64,000 nt of DNA from Capitulum mitella. Taxonomy: Eukaryota; Arthropoda; Thecostraca; Pollicipedomorpha; Pollicipedidae. Positions 51,435 to 63,841 of this stretch are shown piece by piece. The notes beneath the pieces are model-generated. The model was not told where the DNA came from and made no database searches. It saw only the letters and a list, made by a program, of their open reading frames with translations. Positions within the stretch are counted from its first letter, which is position 1, and each line of letters opens with the position of its first letter. Made by a program: the position numbers and the translations under genes. The stretch is from assembly GCA_030062745.1 (NCBI GenBank), contig CP099849.1, positions 8,767,767-8,831,766 of the forward strand, in the 5' to 3' direction.

Positions 51435-51888
51435 CAAGGGTGTCAATTTGTGTTCTTGTAGGGGAGCGCAAGGCCCACCCCATGTGGATCTTAGTCTTTC
51501 CAAAGCTGTTTTTAGTTGCCCCCATTGTTTTTTGCCTGTTTTAATGAGGGAAACAGACAGCAATAATGGGAAGAGCGACTACAATAGATAACAGATAGAT
51601 AAATGGGTATAAAATGAAGTATAACATATCCCAATGGTAGTATATGTTTATATATATATATATATATATATATATGTAAATAAAATGTAAATATATATTT
51701 ATACATGTAGTACATATAATCGAGGGCCTTGCAGCCTAACCTGTCCCAAAGGTGTTACAAAGATGAAAAATAAAAATTGCCTTTGACCAATGTGAAGTAG
51801 GCTAAATCTACTGACAGACACATAGAGGAAAGAGTGTCAGGTCCTTGGCTCAGCCCCTCCAATCACTTACAAAAAAACAGCACCCCTG
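51435..51888 (+). mobile_element. hAT-type MITE, family E copy 3
   Basis: 454 bp, TIR CAAGGGTGTCAATTT at the left and CACCCCTG at the right, flanked by gcctacag (51427-51434) and acctacag (51889-51896), an 8-bp duplication with one mismatch. It contains a (TA)n tract at about 51649-51675, which accounts for its larger size. Confidence 0.75.
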
Positions 51889-53116
51889 ACCTACAGTGAA
51901 TCAATGACATGTACACAAAAAGTGAATACTGCAGATCAATTATTTGCCATGGAATGCAGATTAATCTCCCAATTTAGGAATATATCATGAACTATGTTAT
52001 CAAGAGACAAGTAAGGAAAAAATGGGGTTGATGACTCCTGTGAAATCATGATGGTGGCCTTTACCAAAAAATCATACCCTTGTTCACAAGATTTTTACAA
52101 TGACCCAAACTAGTTAACTGCACTTTCTTCTTGAGCAAATGGTCCTACATTGGGGTGCATTAGTGCAGACATCCAAAACATCTGTACGCAAAAGCTGTCC
52201 ATGGCTTCACACACCCACTATGACTGATTTATAAATCTCTACTCCCTGCAATGCCATAAAATGCATATATTTCATACTTTACCACAGGCATAGGTGCATA
52301 AATCATGGAAAAAATGTGAGAATAAGGCCTCTAATCAGAAAGCCTTAAGTAAGTTACAAGCAAAAAAAAGCTAATGGCCAAACAACATAACATAGTGGCA
52401 TGCATTCAGCCACAGGACAATGTAAGGAAATACCCTCTTGAATAATGGGGCATAATAATGGTTCGACATGCATACACTGGTACATTTACATGTCTGATAC
52501 AATACCAAATTTCAGACACTGATACCCACATCCCAATTTCTCTTGGCTAATGCCAGGGTCCACCTCCAGTAGGTGGTTTTCCGAGGAATCAAGAACCAAA
52601 AATGCATGTCCATGCCACACGCACACGGAATGTTCATCCACGAAACACACCTACACGACAGTAAATCCTGACAACTTTGCCGCACGAGATTCATACCAGC
52701 CCCTACCTTGAAGAGCCAGCCCTCAATACCTCCTGGCTTTGAACAACAGGCGGCCACCAGGCAATAGCTGAAGCTTGTCGAAACACTCCAACCTCAAATG
52801 TCTCGTAAATAACCCAACAGGGCACCTACAGCAAAATACGAATACCTAACGAAAATCTTGAAAACAAACCCAATGGCAAGGTTCTGAATGTTAGGCATTG
52901 CCGTACCAGCTACAACAATTCGGTTTTAATTTCTAAGTGACGTAATGAACTATTTTTGTATATTTTGAAAGATATCTCAGAGGTAAACTCAACCGAAGCC
53001 GTTGGAAAACTTTGCAATGAAGACCATCGATATCTTACTCTGTCCCCAAAATCACTATTTGGACTACAAGGCACAGCTGTAGGCACAGCCAGCTTGCCAA
53101 TGTGGGCCCCAGATCA

Positions 53117-54494
53117 GGGGCACAGTCAGGATTTTCTTAACCCTATTCCCGGAGGGCTAGACGGTATGGCCGATTCCCGGCAGGGGGGGGCGGATTCGGC
53201 CCCCCCCCTGAGATCTCGAGAACTACTCATCCGATTTCATCGCAACAAACGGCAATCGATTTGCCGTGACGTGAACTACATTTTTATAAAAAGAAATTTT
53301 CAAAATTTTGAAATTTGTGGATACAGGGGGGCAAAAATGTCAAAATGGGGGGTACTTTTTGACTTCTTATAGCTCCGTTGTTTACGGACCGATTTCGATG
53401 AAACTGGCATCAATCGAGAGATTATGGATAGGGCTTTTACCATGGGTATGCAAATTTGAAATTTTGAGAAAATTCATGGGCGTTCACAGGGTTTCAAAAA
53501 TAGGGGGATTAGTTTTCCAATAACGGAATGAACAAAAGAGGCCAAAACACTTTTTTAGCTTCTGTTAGTCATGTTATGCTAAAGAAGTACAAATCGCATT
53601 ACAATGTTTGTATAGTGTTAGCATAGGCGGTGCCAGGGACATAAAAAAGGGGGAACTGTCATGGTCACACGTTTCTCAGATCAACTTGTGACCTTTGACC
53701 TTAAATGACCTCCAGTGACCTTGGGGTCATCTGGAATGATGTCGTGTGCATTCAATATTATCTGTAAACGTTTTTAATCGATTAAATTCACTCTATTCCA
53801 AAAAATTCATTTTTTGGCTTTTGCGATATAGGGCACGTGCACTGACATTTTAGGTCATAGCTCCGTGACCTGACCTGATATCAAGCTGAAACTTGGTACA
53901 CAAGTAGAGGGCATCTTTCTACGTCATATATATTCTGGGTTTGGCATTTGAAAAAACGGCGCCGAAATTATTGCGAAAAAACAAATTTTGACTTTTGACC
54001 TTGACCTGACCTTGTAAAGTGATTTCAGATAAACAAAATTACATATGCGCATTGCCCAACTATTTAGCTATATATTCATATAAAGTTTTAAGTTCTATCT
54101 TAAAAACTCTGTTTTTGGCAGACATTTTCCTTTTACCCTCAACATGGCCAAAAATGACCTGAGGTGCCTCCCAAAAACGTTGCCTGGCTCCGCCCCTGAG
54201 CAAAATAGAATTTCGGAATTTTGTCACGGCGCGTAGAAGGAATAGCGAGGAAAAGTGACCAAGTTTCGTGAAGCTGCGTCAAAAAGCCTGGAATTGGCAA
54301 GCAAAAAACCCGAGGGGGGGGCGGATTCCGCCCCCCCCTGCCGGGAATAGGGTTAAGGGAGGGGGGATGGCGGAGCTCAGTGTGAACTGAAATCATGCGA
54401 AACCCGCTTGCAGGGGGGATGATGTGCAATGTTTTTTTACAAAAAATCGCGCCTAAGGGAAACCCGAGCTCCCCACTTGGTTTCGCCGGCACCC
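53117..54494 (+). repeat. Small dispersed repeat family D, copy split by a TTAA element
   Basis: The repeat continues across the insertion: 53117-53140 ('cagtcaggattttc' then TTAA), and 54353-54494 (TTAA, then 'gagctcagtgtgaactgaaat'). Joining these two parts reproduces the layout of 16608-16770. Confidence 0.7.
53141..54352 (-). mobile_element. Non-autonomous piggyBac-type element, family A copy 2
   Basis: 1212 bp, flanked by TTAA (53137-53140 and 54353-54356), inverted relative to 19537-20724. The terminal repeats CCCTATTCCCGG are perfect at both ends. A GC hairpin at 54314-54338 has 12-bp perfect arms (G8CGGA and complement) with a single-base loop. There is no transposase frame. It carries AGGTCA/TGACCT words throughout, including tgaccttgacctgacc near 54000. 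Confidence 0.75.
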
Positions 54495-55739
54495 CAGATT
54501 GTTTCTGGGTATGTTTGGTGGGGGTCGGATATGCATGGGTTCCAGGGCCTATTTTAACATGTTAACTGGGGGGGGGGCAAATGCCCCCTCAGTCGGACAC
54601 TTCCCCCCCCCCCCAGTCAAGAGCCTTTGCCCATGCAAAGGAAAAAACGATCAGGAATACTAACGTAACCAGGAGAGTATTCCATAAAGCGCTGCGCACG
54701 AGTCTCGCGAAGCAGCATGTTATCAACGCAGGATATTTTAAATCACTGAGTAATGTGGGAGCACACTTAGAAGCATCACTTTATAGTACGTATTACAGAC
54801 ACAGCTAGTGACCGCTGGCGAGCACGTTTCGTAACTGGTACGCCGGCACCCAATGCCGCGATTGTCTGGTGGGCGGACAAGGCGTTTCATTGCATCGTAA
54901 GCACGTTAAAAATGATGATGACCATGTTTGACGTGTTCAAGCGCAAGAACATTGAAGGGTGAGCTGGTGGTCAGGGCGGTTTCGCTATGGTGGGATAATG
55001 TTTATATGAATGCGGTAACAGTCCAGCAGTGCTGTAGCCGTCATCCTGATCTGAAAACCCTGCTAAAATCCCAGTACCTAATTGGTACGACTTCACTGAA
55101 CCCGAGTTTTACGCGAGGAAAACAGAAAATTAATAAGTTATATATTAAAATCGTCACTCTTGCTGCTCCTTGTGCATGGGTTAGTGCATCCCATGAGCAT
55201 CCTCCATGTGCTTCACCAGCATGGCATAGCCCAGACTGCAGATAATGACGAGTGTTGATGATACGTCATTGAAGCGGGGCTAACGCGAATATTTTAACTT
55301 GAGGTGTTTTTTTTTATTTTTCGGGAAGATAATCTAGAAACGGAGCAGTTTGTTCTGCCTGTGTTAGGACAGCTTTTGCACTTTTGCGTAGTGTTGAAAA
55401 ACATATTGGCCAAAATTTGGTGAGAAACTATATTTTGGGAATAGATTACATCAACAGAAACTATTCCGGACAGGCAACCTACTGCCTCATTTAGGGAAAA
55501 TCGAAGCTGTCCAACATCTCGTCAATATCCTGGCCATCGTTTGCAGACTGTGGCTTATATATAACAATTTTGAAATACCATACCTAGCCAAGCCACGGCA
55601 ACCCATGGTGCCGGTCTGTTAATTTCCCGCACGTTCTTAGACGCCGGGATATTTAAGGACCGTCTGCGGCAACCTGCGTCAATGCAGAAAGTACCTTTTA
55701 TAACGGAAGTCTGTGCTACTATGGCTGCACCCTGAGAAA
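54495..55739. other. Gene-free stretch
   Basis: C-run and G-run rich segments near 54570-54615; otherwise unremarkable. No gene or element boundary was recognised. Confidence 0.45.
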
Positions 55740-57725
55740 ATAGCCGAGGAAAATGCTGGAGGTCCACCCCGGAAACTGACAAGAAGAAATTTAGGGACAG
55801 TCTCCAAAACTTTTTTCACATCACCCATGTAAGCACCATTAAGATCATCAAAACCAAGAGGAAAAAGACATTCTCCAAGCCCAAAGGAAGCCAGGTCGCC
55901 GAGGCGTGCTGATGGTATTCGATAATTTTTTTCTGGGAAGGAGGAGTGAGCACTTCAACGACAACAGTAGGTCGCAGAAAGGGCCCGCCGTTAGAATGAA
56001 CAGCAGACCGAGCAGGAGGCAACTGCCCAATTGGAATGCTCGTCTACCGACAACACTCAGCTGACAGACCAGGATGACCAGCAGCCCTTCGCTATGTCTT
56101 CTCCTTCGAAGCGGCTCTGCAGGAGAGCTAAGAACATCGTCATTCCTGGTCTGGCAGCAGTCCTCGATCGGATCAAGCTCAGTGATCGCTCTGCAATCCA
56201 CTTCCTATCGTCTACGGTTTCGGCCCTCGGCCACGACTCTTCTGAGCTGGCGATCACAGAAGCCCGACCAGGCGAGCGCATAGATCGCAGAGAAAGCTAT
56301 TGCGGACGAAATCTAGCATTCTTTCTCCGCGCCACCCAACCTGGCGGTCCACTGGGACGGCAAACTGTTACCTGACGATGCAAAGGAAAAGGTGGATCGA
56401 CTCCCTGTCATTGTAACCAGTCCAAGAAGTGCCATCAAGCTCCTCAGTGTACCGAAGTTCGCAAGTAGGGCCGGAGCAACGCCAGCTCACGTTGTCGCGC
56501 ATTGTCTGGAAGACTGGCGAAACCTCCAGCAACACTGGACAAGTTGTGGGAGCAAGCACGCTTCTTCAGCAGAAGCTTGAGCGACAAGTGATCTATTCAC
56601 TTCGCTTGTCGTCATCATATCTTCGAACTGGTGGCAGAGGCGGCTCTCTCCACGCCTTTCGGTCCGTTTTCGGGACCGGGATCTCCTTGTTCAAGCGCTT
56701 CAAGAAGAGATGGAGGCTGATTGCACTGATTGCAGCAAGTTTGAACCCATGATGCATGAAGGCCTGGAGTCAGCAGAGGCCGAGACGTTTCTCTCCTCCA
56801 AGGATCGTGTCGTCACCCTCTGCCATGAGAAGCGCGCCGAAATCCAGCCTAGAGATGATTATCGTGAGTTCTTTGAGGTTTCGATCATCCCCTTTGGTCA
56901 AGAGCCTCCACGGGGAATCAAGTTCCCCAGCCAGGTGCTCTTCATCGTGCCAGATGGATGAGGCGCATAATCTGCGGGATCAAGATCTTCTTGCTTTGCC
57001 ATCAGTTCTCCGTGACTCTTAGTGAATTGGGAGCACTCAAGCGCTTCCTCTCTTTCATGGCTGTTTTGTACGTCAGTGCATGGCTCTGCTCTTCATCGGC
57101 GGTCAACGCTCCCGTGCACGACCTGACCGTTCTGCAAAGCTTGACTTGAATGCTGAAATCTCGAAGGCGATCTCCAAGGAGTTTGCCAGTCACCTATTAT
57201 CTGTTACGACATTACATACGGCATGCAATTTATTATAACAATCACCTATTATGGTACCTCAACGAACAACTGGCTGGTGTGTCGTTCTTCGACGAGGGCG
57301 TGCCATGTGAGATCAAGAAGAGGATGATCGCGGCACTCCAGGAACAGGGATCGGAGAGTGCTCCCAGCCAGCGCAGGCGGACCTCGCAGCAAAGGAGGTT
57401 CTCGCCAGCAAGATCATAGTCGAATTCATGACCGCAAAGTCGGTGGGCAACCTGAAAGCCCACGGCATCAACATGGACTTCCTTGCTACCGATCCTGGTG
57501 ACTGGGAGACATCACCTGACTTCAAGAACGCTAAGGAAGTCCTGCGCGGGATCGCGGTAGTTGGCGACTCCGCCGAACGAGCTGTGGCTTTTATCGAAGT
57601 GTACAACGAGGTACTGACGAAGGATGAAAGGCAAAAGCAGTACCTGCTGCAAGTCATCGGGTGGCATCGTCGCCAGACCCCGAGACCACAAAGAGGATTG
57701 AAGTATCATTCCCACCTAAGCCACA
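55740..57725 (+). pseudogene. Broken copy of an uncharacterised dispersed arthropod gene family
   Basis: A series of plus-strand fragments in shifting frames reads as one decayed protein of roughly 600 aa. In order: IKIIKTKRKKTFSKPKG (about 55840), VLDRIKLSDRSAIHFLSST (about 56165), a KVDRLPVIVTSPRSAIKLLSVPK block (about 56390), SNTGQVV then LLQQKLERQ (about 56540), LFKRF (about 56690), QPRDDYREFFEV and PPRGIKF (about 56850), ALKRF (about 57035), LWYLNEQLAGVSFFDEGVP (about 57250), and GDSAERAVAFIEVYN, then LTKDERQKQYLLQVI (about 57560). Recalled relatives are intact, repeated 'uncharacterised' proteins in arthropod genomes, probably carried by mobile elements. Several frameshifts and stops make this copy non-functional. 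The biochemical function is unknown. Family recognition is from memory of recurrent motifs. Confidence 0.65.
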
Positions 57726-58244
57726 CTGCTGTCGACAGGACCAGTGACCTATGACCTGAGACAGCATGTGAAATGTCTTTCGATCCAGTGTGTCAAAAGG
57801 AGTACTATGATGCGCATTTTATGCACATCATGCGCTTGGTTTAAAAAAACTGAAGCACAAAGCTCATTTGGGGGCATTTCAGATACTCTCCCTGACCGAA
57901 TCTCCCCAGGCTTCGCCTGGTGCTGTTTGGCGCAGGCGGAAGAGCGCGTTGTAAAACCGCAAACTTTTATTTGCGAATGACAATGAGATTTTTGGTTTAA
58001 CTGGTTTCTTTTGCATGATTTAAGCTCTACTTTTACGGCGTTTTTATTTTTTCCTATGACTGCGGTTCGCGAGCTGGAAGCGAGAAGGACTTTCAAACAC
58101 ACCCCTGGTACAGGAAAGGTGGATCTGACGACCGATACGGGGCTGGCTAACCCGCTCCAATTTGGGGGATTAACCGCCCCCCTGAGGTTTTTCCGAGACT
58201 GTTTGAGGACGAACAAACGCGGGGCAATTCCCCTGTTGGCTTGT
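57726..58244. other. Flank of the broken gene copy, no gene
   Basis: No recognised coding sequence. 'gggggattaaccgcccccc' near 58165-58183 is a short palindrome-like GC element around TTAA. Confidence 0.4.
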
Positions 58245-58700
58245 GCTCCGTTTCCTTGATCATTTTTACACCTTGTGTCCAACTTTGGACCTCAGATCAA
58301 GTCAAGTGTCTTGCCTAGATCAGGTCAAGTGGACCTATGCCGAAAAAGTTTAGCACCCAGTAACCTTTTTTCGGAAAACATGATATCACTATAAAACCTC
58401 CTGGGATTAGAAATTTTGGTAGACGCAACAAATCTGTTATCTCGCATTTTTCAAAATTTTCTGGGTCGTTGACTTAAGGACAATCCCATTTTTAAAACAT
58501 GTCGATTTCCCGGAATTTTCCGGATTTCTTTACGTCAGTTTTAGTGTGGGGTGATGGAGACATTCATTCACCGTCAATAGACAAAATATCAATGACTTCC
58601 AGACATTGATTTGAGGTCAGTCCACGAATAACTGTTATGAGCCGAAATCAGCCGCCCTCAAAATCGGCGATGAATTGCTCAGAATGGGTTGAAAATGCTA
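58245..58700 (-). repeat. Dispersed repeat family C, copy 2
   Basis: Inverted counterpart of 12880-13370. It contains 'gacctcagatcaagtcaagtg' and 'agatcaggtcaagtg', again AGGTCA-like words, and 'gccgccctcaaaatcggcgatga' at the far end. Confidence 0.6.
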
Positions 58701-59366
58701 AGACTGGCTCGTACAGCTGCGAGTAATACTAAGACGTTAAAAAAAATCAAAAGACTGCATATTTTGGAAATAAACAGACTATCTGTCTTTTGTGTAGATT
58801 GACTACTACCGAATTTTTCTCAAATTTAAGCATGAGAAACCATCATAAGAACCACTAGGATAAAGAAATATTACATGGCAAGGCCTATGTCGCGAAAATG
58901 AAGAAACACCAAAATTAGCTCTCATTAATTTCATAACGCGTTCGACTACGGCGCTTGCCGCCAGTCGGCGCGAAAATCGCCATATCTTTAAGTCAACGTT
59001 TCGGCGTATATATTAAACAAAGTGGAGAAATAAGGCGTTTATCGGCATCTGCGGACTTTTACCTGTTCATTGGTAGCTTTACCTAGACTTTAGTAATCGC
59101 AGTCCTTGAGATCAAGGCCGCTTCTCGGTTTCATTCAGTCCGCTGTGAGAAAACATATATAGAGCATAAATGGCTTACATATCACCCGAAACTAAAAACG
59201 CGACTTGTCAAAGGACGACCAGTTTCGATCCCTGCTTGTCGCGAGTTCTCCAACGGTGTGATTATTTTGATCGTGCAACCAGCCGCTTGTGAGCTAGAGG
59301 CGGGCAGTCAACTGTCTCCCCTCCCCTGTCAGGCGTGGTCGGCGCCGACCGCCAGTCGGGCACGGG
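58701..59366. other. Gene-free stretch
   Basis: AT-rich, with no recognised gene or element. Confidence 0.4.
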
Positions 59367-59370
59367 TTAA

Positions 59371-60643
59371 CACCCGCACTTTTTGTTTCCCCCCACCTGT
59401 TTTCTTGAAAGTCTCGAGAACGGATCGGAGCTGGTTGCCGTTACTTTGTGACATTCATGGCAACTGAAGAACTCGTTGATTGACGCAGGAAAATCGAAAA
59501 TCGACCGGGAATTTTTGAGGTTTTAAGCATTTGAAGTCAAGCAAACGTAACAAAAATAACGGTTGTCGCTGACAAATGGGAACTTTGTGAAAGGACTAAC
59601 GTTCTACAAAAGATTACCGTTTGAACAGAATCAAGCGACGTGATTCAGACATAAGTGATGAATGTACCAAGACCAAAGTCAGGATCAATAAGGGCCAAGG
59701 TCATCAAACGTCAAGGTCAACCGGCTTGTGACCTGATCCAGATTTGCTTTGCAGCATGTCGGTTTGCCTGAAATGTGCATTCAGAGACCCTAATAAAAAC
59801 ACGTATGCGCACACTGATACGCTTACGTATACCAAGGCCAGTGAAGGTCAAGGTCAAATGTTTTGTGATCTGGTCCAGATTTGCTTTGCGACATGTTGAT
59901 TTGAATGAAACGTACATTCAAAGACCGTAATAAAAACACGTGTGCGCACATGGATGCGCTTATATCTACCAGGGTCAGTACAGGTCAAGGTCATCAAAAG
60001 TCAAGGGTAACTATTTTGTGACCTGGTCCAGATTTGCTTTGCAATATGTCAATCTGCGTGAAATATGCATTCAAAGACCCTACTAAAAGCACGTTTGGCA
60101 CATTGACACTCATGCGTTTATTCACATATACATATACATACATGCACAAATATAAACGCTAGAAGTGATCAAATGTACCGATGCTGGCTACCTTCACTGA
60201 AAACACGCGCAGATTTGCATGTAACGCTCTCTTTTACACTCAAGCTATCCCATGTTGCTCGGAAGCTGATCTGCAAAAGACGAAAAATGACGTCATAGGT
60301 CAATGACCTGACATGACCTCGGCCCGAAATCCTCAGTCAAGACGCCAAATGAATGGAAGTTGTCGTATTTCACGTTTTAACGTTCAAACAAACGCCCTTT
60401 TCCCGTTTCATTCGAAAAGTCGTACGGAATGGTCTGTACTAGCTGAGAGTTGACCTTTCTGACCCATTTCACCTTAAAGATATCAACCTGGGGTCATGAA
60501 AATTTCACGCAATGTAAACCATTATAGTCCCACTCTGTCCCTAAAATTGCACAATTCTAGCTCTTTCTGTTTCCCAGATAGTACGGGATCGTTCCCTCCC
60601 CTTCCAGTAGGCGTTGGCGCGGAACCCCCTTCCACTGCGCGGT
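59371..60643 (+). mobile_element. TTAA-flanked non-autonomous element, family B copy 2
   Basis: 1273 bp, flanked by TTAA (59367-59370 and 60644-60647). The left end is CACCCGCA and the right end (reverse strand) ACCGCGCAGTGG. It has three of the ~145-bp internal units ('ccagatttgctttgc' at about 59738, 59877 and 60029) where copy 1 has two, which explains its greater length. TCAAGGTCA words are frequent. Confidence 0.65.
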
Positions 60644-60649
60644 TTAAAA

Positions 60650-61734
60650 GACGCAGAAAATCTCCCCATCCGGCCCAATCGATAGTCTTTAGGACAAATC
60701 CCACACCTCAGAACAGAAGTCTGCAAACGAAACTGCGGGATATGATCAGTTAAAAGCAATTAGCTAACCGCATTTTCAGTCGAGTCCGTCGAGGTGTCAC
60801 GTCTTCGAAATCTGGGTGGTGTCATTCCGTTCATCAAATGAGTCCGCGTCGGTCGAGTCCGCGACGGATTACTGCTCGTGTAAACTGAGCTTTAACGCTT
60901 TGCCTCCTCTGCGACGCACCGCCCTGTGGCGTGTAATGTGCACCTTCGCAGCGCGAGACAGATGACAAATATAAAAGGATTCCGGAATTTGTAACAGACA
61001 TGAAAGAAAACAATTACCTGGGATATTCAGAATTTCTTTCGTCGGTCGTTCACGAAATTTTTTGCTGGTCCAGATCGGAAATTCCCAACAATTATGTTTT
61101 CGGTGAAAACATCGCGAATTAGAAGTGCAATTTGTAACATTAAAAACTAAAATGGGGGACTTTTCTCGATTCGAAACGAATGAAAATCCTTTGGAGGACA
61201 TTTTGCCTGCCAGAGGTTGCAGTCTGGTCACACCTTCAAAATTTGACTTTGAAAATAGGTTTCAATGCCAAATAAAAGGAGAAAACATGATGGGAAATGC
61301 GAAAAGCAAAAAGATGTAGCATGCCGTCCTCATCACTACACCAGGTTTTCGGAAACACGGTTTGGACTGCTGAAATAATACATATTATTTTACCAAGGGT
61401 TTGGCCAAAAATCGTCAATTCCTAAAATTCCAAATTGTTCTAGCACAAAAAACGATTGTCTGACTGAACTGAGAAGTGCAAATATGAAATATCAGTCACA
61501 GATTACCTATCGTCCCAAATTTTGTCAAAGCTCGAGACTATGGTGTGTTAATTTTGGTAGATGCCTGTTCAATTTGTCCTGGAACGCTCCATTTATCAGT
61601 CGACTGTGGGTTACGGATTGGTTTGTATAGTAATTTGTGTCGATGTAAAGTTTAAGCATTAATATGAGAGGACCCGAACACTGAAATTTCATTGCACATG
61701 AAAAGCGTGATGACCGAGTTTGCTGTGCGGTGAG
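60650..61734. other. Gene-free stretch
   Basis: No gene or element recognised. Short ORFs on both strands lack known motifs. Confidence 0.45.
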
Positions 61735-61898
61735 CAGGGGTGCAGCCAGGATTTTTTTGAGAAGAGGAACGGAGCTCAGTGTGGACCGAAATCATACGAA
61801 AACCACCTGCCGGGAAGATGTGAAATGGTTCCACAAAAATGCGGGCTTAAGGGGGAGGGGCGGATCCCCGACCCCTCCCTTGGCTGCCCCTGTGGCGG
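61735..61898 (+). repeat. Small dispersed repeat family D, copy 3
   Basis: Starts 'gggtgcagccaggattttt', contains 'ggagctcagtgtggaccgaaatcat', and ends near 'ttggctgcccc'. The TTAA of the other copies is changed here (tttttgag). Confidence 0.65.
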
Positions 61899-62459
61899 TG
61901 AGAGGGAAGTCGGCCGTGTGCTGCTCACAGCCATGCATGATAGACGAGGCGTTTGGGCGGCCATGCCGCTAGTCTGTTGTTTGGACTCTCGCACGGATCC
62001 GTTAGCCAGGCGTACCGCTACGAGAGAATTATTTGCCAGTGCTGTTGTTTTTTTTTGGGGGGGGAGGCGGAGGTGGATGCGATTTCTTGCACTAAGCCAT
62101 AGAGCATGGGTGAAACTTTAATGCAAGCTTTGTTAAGCTGATATACCAATTTTCCGCTATAGTCTCCGAGAACGTGAACTTGTAAGTTAAGTTTCTCGAA
62201 AACTACAGTTGCGAATGATCAGAAGACTGCAACATGCAACAGCCTATTCTCGTAAATATTTCCGACTACGCTACTTACGTACTGCAGCCGTGACCCGTTG
62301 ATATGTATGTACGTCTAAACAGTCCACCTTTCTCGCCCTACAACACGGACTGTAAAATTTCGTAGACAACGAACGGGCCGCGCTCCGTTCTGGTTGCCCC
62401 TAAAAAGGTCATCTCTGACCTTACACAGAGTGCGGGAAACCAACGACGTCTAAATCAGA

Positions 62460-62740
62460 ACACTACGTGGTGATCTACGGCATCATCGGAAACGTCCAGG
62501 AGGCCCCCGGTATTGTAAAGAAGATCAGGATCTACAAGTGTCAGCTGAAGAAGACAGTGTTGTCATTCCTAGGCAACATGATCGACAACACTGGCATCCA
62601 CCCTGATCCTGAGGAGATAGTATCGATACGTATGATGTCTACGCCACAGGATGCCTCCGAGCTGAGAAGATTTTTGGGGATGGTCCAATATCATGAAAGC
62701 ACATCCCAGATCTGGTAAGCGTTGTGAGTCCTTTGGCGTC
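62460..62740 (+). pseudogene. Fragment of a Ty3/gypsy-type reverse transcriptase
   Basis: One frame reads ...CQLKKTVLSFLGNMIDNTGIHPDPEEIVSIRMMSTPQDASELRRFLGMVQY... This matches the connection region after the gypsy-type polymerase active site, with its FLG, GI.PDPEKI and LRRFLGMVNY landmarks. The upstream YxDD part is not recognisable, and the frame breaks after LGMVQY. No LTRs, gag, protease or integrase were found nearby, so this is an isolated relic. Confidence 0.8.
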
Positions 62741-62744
62741 ATTT

Positions 62745-63160
62745 CAGCCAAGTGCGACGAATTTTAAATAATTTTCACTGAGATCAAAGTACAACAAGGA
62801 TTGCAGGTCACATTTCATCTTGAACTATTGCGCTGACTGGTCTGTCCTAAAAAATCAGCAAATTTGTCGCCAATGTGCGTCATTTGGGCCATGTGCGACG
62901 AATTGAAAATGATTTTTACGGAAATGAGAGCGTATCGAAAATTTCAAGGTTACGTTTGACCTTGACCTGTGATTTTGATGACAGGTCTGTCCACAATAAT
63001 TAAGAACCTTTGGCCAATGCGCATCATTTGGACAGTGGAAAGTGATTTAAAAATGATTTTCAAGGAAATGATAGGGTACCAAAGATTTCAAATTGACCCT
63101 TTACCTTGACCTTTCACCGCGATAAAAATTGCGCCATTCGTTTCGTTAGGACATCTTGAG
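62745..63160. repeat. Three degenerate ~130-bp tandem units with GACCTTGACCT
   Basis: Repeated landmarks are 'catttgggccatgtgcgacgaatt', 'atgattttcac.gaaatga.ag.gtacca' and 'ttgaccttgacct', at spacings of about 125-140 bp. The array directly follows the retrotransposon relic. Confidence 0.55.
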
Positions 63161-63303
63161 AAATGTCGGTTGAGCAATTTCCAGCGGATTTCAGCCAGTA
63201 TTGGCGGAGTTATGCGTCGCCGCGTATGTCGTCGCTAACTATACTCATTATGCATTGTGCACAGGGTAATTAACTCGTCAGGGGTTCAAGTTTTAGGAAT
63301 AAT

Positions 63304-63769
63304 TAGGGATGACGATTTTTAATCTTTTGTGAGGGTAATGCCCCTCTTCTGCTTTTGATTTGGGTCTCCCCAGTGTTGGTTTGTCTCCCACCCGATATTT
63401 TCCGCCGGTCTTAGCAAAGGAAATATATAATGATAACGAAAGGACGGCCGAAATAGATAAGATATAGGCAAAAAGTATACAATAAGGCATAAAGTGATCG
63501 AAATCATTTTGAAAAGAAATAGCGGCAGATTTTGAGGTGAAACGGCACGCTGTTTAGGGGCATCGGTTTCTACAGGCCTGGTAGCCTACATTATGTATAT
63601 GCATATAAACATATATAAGTAAAACTTATTTAAGCCCTGCCATTGTTTCTCTGGGCCTTACAGACGATTTTTGTTTGAAAACAAATCTTAATCACAATTG
63701 TATTGAAAAAGGCCCTTATAATAAATGATAAGAGCAAGAATCATGAATTTCATAACACAGAGTGGTAGT

Positions 63770-63841
<72 letters not shown>

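Larger units (their letters stand above)
49462..53110. other. Upstream flank / probable 5' UTR intron of PI3K
   Basis: AT-rich, with no recognised coding exon. The acceptor at 49462 implies an upstream non-coding exon, which I could not locate; no CpG-rich promoter is obvious. Contents: a SINE-like repeat (49825-50045), dispersed repeat F (50770-51075) and a hAT-type MITE (51435-51888). Near 51170-51200 there is a short run of taacctaacctaacataacc. Confidence 0.5.

Noticed and set aside
52512..52757. First exon of PI3K coding for an N-terminal extension
   Set aside because: The 81-codon minus-strand ORF shows no similarity to p110 N-termini; the conserved start MPPSSGELWG lies in the exon at 49302-49461.
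62467..62718. A functional retrotransposon gene
   Set aside because: Only about 80 codons of the reverse transcriptase remain, with a frame break and no LTR or other domains.
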